DNA from: Pelargonium nanum
Lineage: Eukaryota > Streptophyta > Magnoliopsida > Geraniales > Geraniaceae
Length of the DNA stretch: 23,233 nucleotides
Direction: 5' to 3'
Assembly: GCA_036897485.1 (NCBI GenBank)
Contig: JAYMTF010001476.1
Location: forward strand, 1-23,233
Shown: one piece after another, positions 16,926 through 23,233 of the stretch
Numbering within the stretch: the first letter of the stretch is position 1
Layout of the letters: every line of letters starts with the position of its first letter
Notes under the pieces: generated by a model
What the model saw: only the letters and a program-made list of their open reading frames with translations
Told to the model about the DNA's origin: nothing
The model's database searches: none
Position numbers and translations under genes: made by a program

Positions 16926-19900
16926 AAGGTAAATGATCACAACTAGAGACTAAAAATTACTAGCATGTTTAGATCTATTCACAGGAGGGAGTTATCGTGT
17001 TCGGGTATGGTTTTCGGATGGAACCGAATTGGGCATACCCAACCCTAGTTTTGATGTCTAAAACACTCATTGGACATAGTAATTGAGGCTACTCAGGTTT
17101 GATTCAGTTCAGTTAAGTTAATTTATTATAGTTTCTATTCTAGGACTGAGGATCTATTATCCTTTCTGTGTTTTGTGTCCACAAAGGTACACTGCTTGGA
17201 CCATAACTACAACCATTTAGGCCCTTACCCTACCACAAATCAATTTTGTGGCATCAACATGCTTTTTTTTCTAGGCCCCCGTATGTCCTATAATATAGTG
17301 TCCATATTTTCAGAATACTCATCAACCTCTGGTCCAGCTTCTTAATGGGGCTCAAAGGTTAGGTCTGCCCCAATACTAAGATTAGAACTCCAAATATATA
17401 GACTTCAGAAATTTAGGTTGCCAAACCCATCATTGTCATGTCCAGTGCATTATTTGTACATATATGCCAATTTGAGAAGTACATAAATTAAAATTCCACT
17501 CTCACAACCCCTACATTGGTAACTATACATAAACCAACAAATAAACAAAATTCTAAGAGGCTTTAAGCCTCCACCTAACACTATACCCTATAACATAATT
17601 TTGTCCGAAAAGGAGATGGTGATTTTCGGTTTTTGATCCGGGTTCGCTCGGGTCTATTGGTTTTTACTTCTGTAGGGTTTGTAGATTCATACAAATTTGT
17701 TTGACTAAACTTAAAAGTTAGTCGGATCAAAATTCAAATGCCTGAGAGTTTGTGTCTAGATTTTTGGCTCAAGCTTCGCAACTACATTATTCCTCTAGCC
17801 ATATGTGTGACGAGTGTTGAGGAGAGTGGTTCAACTGCCACGAGGGAGTGTTTGATTGGTAGTGAGCGAGGACTCCTACCTGGTTGACTCGCCCAGCTCA
17901 GCAAGCCACCGGGCAACCAACTATGTGGGTTCTTCCGTTGATTCGGTCAATATTAATTTCTCATAATGACAAACAATTTGGGCTCTTTGGAGGAACTCAA
18001 TTTTAACTTGCAAAGACTTGAGGGTTTGATTTAACACGTGTCAATGTGGATCATCACATACTTAAATATGTGATTATCTAACAAAATCAAAAGTAAATTG
18101 TCAATTTCACCATTGGTTTCCTCTATTACATCACTAGTTAAAAGTCAAACATAGTTTAAGAGCCTAAATCATAAGAATTCATATTAATCTTAGTATTAAA
18201 GAAGTGGACAACTACAAGAAACTTATGTTTTAGCTTAACAAGATACACAAGATCAAGAAGTGGAAAGTGGACAAGGCAGTGACTTGCGTGAATAACCAAA
18301 CCTTTCCATTAAGAGCAAATGGTGCATTTCCAAAGACAAAGACAAACAAATAGAAGCAAAGTCAAAAAAAATTACAAATTATTTTATTTGTTGAAATTAA
18401 GAAACTCCTTGGAACTTTTTTTCTAATTTCATAAGGTCTATTCATCTATTTTGGGAAGTCGGTGATATTTTTTCAATACTATTTATAGCATGTTGGGCAC
18501 AATTAATGGCTTGATGAGACTCTCATTTTTTTTGTAGTGAAAACTATCAAATCAACTGAAAGTTGAAAAACGAAGTCGTTTTCCCAAAATAGAAAGTCCC
18601 ATCTAGCTAATCTTGCAACTTGTAAGCAATTATGGAGCAATAGACAACAACTCAAGCATGGGAAGAAGAAGAAAATAAAGTCACAACCTTATATTGAGAG
18701 TGATGTGTTCTTTAATTTCATGACAAATATTTCTTTAGTAAATTTCATAAACCCTCCAAAAGCTTTTCGTGATATAATTGACTTCTTTTACTTTCTTTTA
18801 ATAGAAAGTTGATTTTCACACTCAAGACTATAGTTTTAGAAAGTCATGAAACTACATTTTTCTAGATACAATGATTGATCCGAACATTGTGGTCAAATTT
18901 GATCATAATGTATATTTTTGAAATTTATATTTGTTTTCAATTAAGTTTCACTATTGCACCTGTTAAGTTGAAGTTTAATAATTATTCGGAACAAATTTGA
19001 TTCAAACATTCAGGTCGAATTTTATCGTAATGCAAATTGTAAAATATTAAATTGTTTAGGCGAGTTGACTCGGTTGACTCGAGCAAGTCACGAGTGGACT
19101 CATTTCGAACCTTACGAACTTTTGTCCCTAAATCTTTGTCACTAATAAAATACAAGTGAGGAGATGAATATTTGGAAGCAAAAGAAATTTCAATAAATAG
19201 AGTATTTGAGTTCACTTCAAAATATGTCATATCTTAATTATACAACGTTGATTTAGTTATGGGATAGATAGATATTTTGTATCGGTCTAATAATTTTTCC
19301 TCCTTAATGAACAGTATTTGAATTTTTATGATGAAAGAACAATATAAAAACATAGAGAAAAGAAAAATGAATCCATTAATGTATAAGGTTTCTTAAGGGT
19401 TTTGTAGGGAATTAAATTTAATGTTCATATATGTTTCCTCTCAATTATTTAATTTTCTTCCCCAAAAATGTTTGAAAAGGACTAGGTTGCATGGGTTTGT
19501 ATGTACTACTAATATAGAACAGCATTCACCATATCTACTCATGATATGTGTTTAATATAAAACCCTAGCTTGGTAGAAAATTTAATAATGTGTGTCCTCT
19601 CTTGTGGTCCTTTTGTTCACAAGTGGTCCTTGATAGGTCTATTATGTCAACCTCAATAACAACAAAGTGTACACATTGAAATTTTGATGTTCAATTTGTT
19701 TCCACAACAAAAATGTTAGTCCAATCCCAAATGACCATCAATGGTAGGAGAGGTAGTTGGAACTTGTACATGCCTTAAAAGCACATGTTCTGGTATGGCA
19801 TCGTTATATTCATTTGATACAACGATCACATATTTAACTAAAAGTCTATGTTTTGAGAGTTTTATTTTCGAACGTAAAAGTATCAGTCAACTAACACTTC

Positions 19901-20340
19901 ATACATATAGCTAGTTGAGTGGACGATATGACATGAACATATAACCACCTGATAAGTATCTTTATTGTGAAAACAGTATGGCGTACGAGATGGTGGAATG
20001 GTATTTTGACAAGGTTAGGGTAACAAATTTAGTTTTGAAAATTTACCCATTTGAAAAAGAGGTGTAGAAAATCACATAAATAATAGAATTGAGTTAGGCA
20101 GACAAGTCATGTAGGGGACCAAATGAATTTTTGTACATGATTGGAAACAACCAAAGTAACTTGGTCATCATGAAATGTAAGTTTATTTGGGTAATACATT
20201 GCATCAAATTTTATTCAACTATATTTTAGACGAATGGTCTAACTTAGCATATCAAGCAGTTTTAGAATAATATATTAACATTATCCTTCTTAAACAACGC
20301 AACGAATTGTGCAGTTACAGTCGTATACTGATAGGCAACA
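16926..20340. other. AT-rich intergenic region without a supported gene
   Basis: No frame of convincing length, codon character or family resemblance on either strand. The segment 17000-17950 contains pieces such as TTCGGGTATGGTTTTCGG and GATCCGGGTTCGCTCGG that resemble decayed transposable-element sequence. 19064-19104 has clustered GTTGACTCG-type motifs. None can be delimited as an element. Confidence 0.5.
18877..19040. repeat. Diverged ~40-bp direct repeat
   Basis: The stretch from 18877 (GATCCGAACATTGTGGTCAA, continuing ATTTGATCATAATG) resembles the stretch from 18999 (GATTCAAACATTCAGGTCGA, continuing ATTTTATCGTAATG). They are spaced about 122 bp apart in the same orientation. Probably two units of an old repeat. 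Confidence 0.5.
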
Positions 20341-20343
20341 CAT

Positions 20344-20895
20344 GCAAGCCACTAGGTTCGACAAATATATCGAGCGATTTTTGATGTGAGCTTTTCTTTT
20401 TGAACAACTCAACAGATCGCACACGTACACCGAAAAAATGCAATAAAGACAAGTCATTAGATTCAACTAATATATCAAGTGATTTCCAATGTTGGTTTTT
20501 CTTCTTAAAAACACAACAATGTACGTACACCGAAAAGAAAGGGAGTAAATACGAATCACTAAGTCAAATTAATATATAAAGTCATTTACGATGTGAGAGA
20601 GAGGGAGATGCGCGTATAGACCAGATTGCAAGGCAACACATACGAGCCACTAGGTCCAACTAATATATCAAATGATTTTCTAGATTTTCTTTTTTAAAAC
20701 ACATTGAATCATGCACGTACACCGAAAAAACAAAACACAACGAGTCACTTAGTCAAGTGATTTTTGATGAAAGAGAGTTACATGCATAAACCAATTCGAA
20801 AGACAATATAGACGAATCACTAAGTCCAACTAATACATCAAATGATTGTTCCGAACTAAACACAACACAACACAGACAAGCCACGAAGTCCAACT
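20344..20895. repeat. Degenerate tandem array, period about 60-105 bp
   Basis: A core close to ACGAGYCACTAAGTCCAACT then AATATATCAAATGATTT recurs near 20344, 20449, 20551, 20642, 20739 (shortened), 20812 and 20875 (truncated). A second block, CACGTACACCGAAAA, occurs between cores near 20421, 20522 and 20713. Unit length shrinks along the array. No coding capacity is visible. Confidence 0.7.
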
Positions 20896-22470
20896 TTCCT
20901 AGAGAGAGAGAGAGTATTTACTAGTCTTGGCTTGTATGATTGTATTGCAAAACAAAGAGGTCCCTACAAACAAAGGTATTATTACAAATTTCTAAATGTA
21001 GGCTTGGCTTGGAAAACCCTAATAGCTACCTAAGGAGCTACTTTGTGGTCCAAATCTGACTGCTTTAACGTAGGACTAAAGTAAGGAAGCAACCCAAACC
21101 AAACTATATGTAACTTCTCATTTGTCACTCACTCTTCTATGCATCTTTTTAATTTCCATCCTTTTCTTTACATCTAAATGTTTCAACTTTAGCTATTTCA
21201 GCTAACTACCTACCTACCAATTTCAATTCATCAACCTTTCATTTCACTGTTTTAATTTACATCTCCACTTTTAGATGCCGTGACCTATTCACTTTTTTTT
21301 GTTAGGTTGTGATCACAATTGTAGGCAATTATGTATTGTCATTGTTTGTTTTCTAATTAATTTGTTTTATAATGACTTAATCGGTGGTTGATCTTATTTA
21401 AAGTCTCTTTTGAGGCAAAGCGACAGGAATCGTTAACTAGTAATGTTAGTTTATTAGCAAGTTTAGTGAAAAAGACGTGAAAAGATAAAATGCATCGGAG
21501 TATTTATAAGGAACCACTCAAAGAAGACGAATCGTTTCACCTATGCTTCACGTCATTACCATACATACTGGTAATACTAATTAGCTATACATAAATTATT
21601 CATATTATCTGAAACTAAGTTAGTATGAATATATTAAATTTCCTAGAGCATAAAAATATAAAAGTATGAAAAACAATAACTTTTTAAATTAAGATGAATA
21701 TAATTAAATTGCAATTCTCTTACAAGAAAGAATGTTAAGCAGCATCAAAATGATCATTTTCACTATAAATAAAACCTTATGACTGATTAAACTATCAAAT
21801 TCTAATTATTGTTACTCACAATAGCTTCTAAAAACCAAATTCAGTTGTTCTTCTTCCACTTCCATTGTACCAGCTAACTTAAATATTTACATATTAAATC
21901 TCATTTCTAAATTGTACTTATTAAAAACATTTGCTCTCACTAAGAGAAAATCCGAATATATCCACGCATTAACTGAAGCGAAAATTACCATAAAAACAAA
22001 CGTGTAAATACATAACACTAATCTTCTAGACATATATCGGTGTACTTATAAACAATCATCGTTACATATAAATACATATGACTAAGAATTAAGATATAAC
22101 AAAAGGTACATAAAAATCATGTTTATATTAAATTATTAACATGAATTTGCATGGTAAATATAAAAAAGAAAACAGTGGGTTTAATGTAGAGTGTCCTGTA
22201 GTTTTGAAGAAACCACCCACCCTGGAATGGTAAATTGGTACCCCCCCAGAAGAAGGCAAGCAAAAGATACCTTAGAGTACAATAAACACATACACACAGA
22301 GCTTGAGAGAGATGGAGATGATATATAATGATGACATGTCTTTAAATTCTTGTACTCACCCAAATTAATTATTTAATTTTGGTATATATTCACAGCTACT
22401 GCATATAATAGCCTGCCCTAGCTCACCCTCAGGTAGCTATCTATCTACTGCTACAGCCACCCTACAACTA
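20896..22470. other. AT-rich intergenic region
   Basis: I see no gene, tRNA or clear transposon. It contains an AG microsatellite (20902-20914), CT-rich stretches near 21120-21260 and a short poly-C run at 22242-22248. Confidence 0.5.
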
Positions 22471-22472
22471 TT

Positions 22473-22508
22473 GTATACAGTGCCCTACATTTTTAGGGCA
22501 CTGTTTAC
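22473..22508. repeat. Near-perfect inverted repeat (hairpin)
   Basis: ACAGTGCCCTA (22477-22487) and TAGGGCACTGT (22494-22504) are exact reverse complements separated by six bases. The stem extends by GTA/TAC after one mismatch. The sequence begins CAGTG and ends CACTG, like collapsed hAT-type termini, but I found no flanking target duplication. It is too short for a usual miRNA precursor. Confidence 0.7.
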
Positions 22509-23158
22509 TGCCCAAAAAATGACTCTACCGACAAGTTCATATCAGAAGATAATTATTTTTTGCCACATATAATATTTCGTGATATGTTTCAACAACAAGA
22601 TTAAATTTTGAGGCTGATAATATTGACAATGTTGTTGTTATAGTAAATGTGCTACTATTTTGAATTTGGAAAAAAAAATTGTGTAAATTTAATATTGGCA
22701 ATGTAATATTTGTAATTTTGTATAAGAAAACCATATTTAATAGGTTACAATCTTCAAGCATATAGTTAGAAGATCATTAAAACAATTGTCTACAACTTTT
22801 TGCCAACAACTCAAATTCTAATTGAATTTCCATAACATACTCTTTGCTTCAAATTGAATGGCATAAATGAGTATGGTATGACATGATAAGAAACATATGT
22901 CTCCACAGAGTTTAAACCAAATTAATATAGGATAGGATGGAGCTAAATGGGTGCAAATTTTGTGGACACAACAAAAGAATGCTAAAAAAGGAAAGTGCAT
23001 GGAAGGATAAAAATAAAATAAAAATAACAATAATAATAAGAGGATCATGCAAGCTCAAGTGCCAACTAAAAAGAATGGTAGGTTTGTTCTGTACTACATT
23101 GTTTTTGGAGACCAAAGGAGGTGTAGTTTGTCTGAGTAAATGATGAAAGTGATTCAAC
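22509..23158. other. AT-rich intergenic region without a supported gene
   Basis: Short open frames on both strands overlap low-complexity sequence and resemble no family I know. A-rich microsatellite sequence (AAAATAAAATAAAAATAACA) lies near 23008-23040. Confidence 0.5.
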
Positions 23159-23213
23159 ACTATATTTATATATTTATCAATATATATATATATATATATT
23201 TATAAATATAATT
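23159..23213. repeat. AT-rich dinucleotide repeat
   Basis: Runs of TATATTTATATATTTATC followed by about nine AT units, almost palindromic, at the right edge of the window. Confidence 0.75.
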
Positions 23214-23233
23214 TTTGAGATTTATTAGCCAAA

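Noticed and set aside
17830-17930. GC-richer block with GGTTGACTCGCCCAGCTCAG considered as a tRNA or other RNA gene
   Set aside because: No cloverleaf, A-box/B-box pair or matching acceptor stem could be found.
18982-19230. 82-codon minus-strand open frame in the intergenic region
   Set aside because: AT-rich, overlaps the direct repeat, no family motif, no neighbouring splice structure.
22180-22510. Possible microRNA precursor
   Set aside because: The only strong hairpin is 11-14 bp, too short for a plant pre-miRNA, and no known mature miRNA sequence is recognisable.
22181-23160. Several 60-82-codon minus-strand open frames near the right edge
   Set aside because: Translations of low-complexity AT-rich or CT-rich DNA; overlapping frames and no recognisable domain.

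Overview
The window is plant nuclear DNA from a eudicot. The evidence is long AT-rich introns with GT-AG borders, plant-type homologues (an OTU7-like deubiquitinase and SUD1/DOA10-like ligases) and plant-style MITE and microsatellite debris. I cannot place the species. All three recognisable genes are on the + strand.

Positions 1-2123 hold the last five coding exons of an OTU-domain deubiquitinase of the OTU7 type. The catalytic OTU domain lies upstream, outside the window. A UBA-like segment, a polar linker and a zinc-binding SEC-C motif are visible. Positions 2124-3610 look like 3' UTR and AT-rich spacer.

Positions about 3613-10560 and 10660-16925 are two head-to-tail copies of one gene. 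It encodes a polytopic ER ubiquitin ligase of the DOA10/MARCH6/SUD1 family. Both copies can be assembled into nine exons with matching splice sites and phases and an uninterrupted frame (copy A 923 aa, copy B 966 aa). Each has an N-terminal C4HC3 RING-CH domain, about 14 hydrophobic segments and a C-terminal element ending near NFGE. The duplication also carried the promoter, the introns and a Stowaway-like MITE in intron 2. Compared with my recollection of canonical plant SUD1 (about 1,100 aa), both copies lack a long acidic hydrophilic stretch between the second and third membrane segments. Copy A has also lost 41 codons that copy B keeps. The promoters differ at ACGT-core sites, which suggests regulatory divergence.

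Positions about 16930-23233 contain no gene I can support. They hold AT-rich intergenic DNA, a diverged ~40-bp direct repeat, a degenerate ~60-105-bp tandem array (20344-20895), a short near-perfect hairpin (22473-22508) and an AT-rich terminal repeat.

Functionally, the window places a deubiquitinase next to a locally expanded pair of ER-associated degradation ligases. Nothing in the sequence shows that they act together. The most interesting content is the young, apparently intact DOA10-family tandem pair with a shortened architecture.
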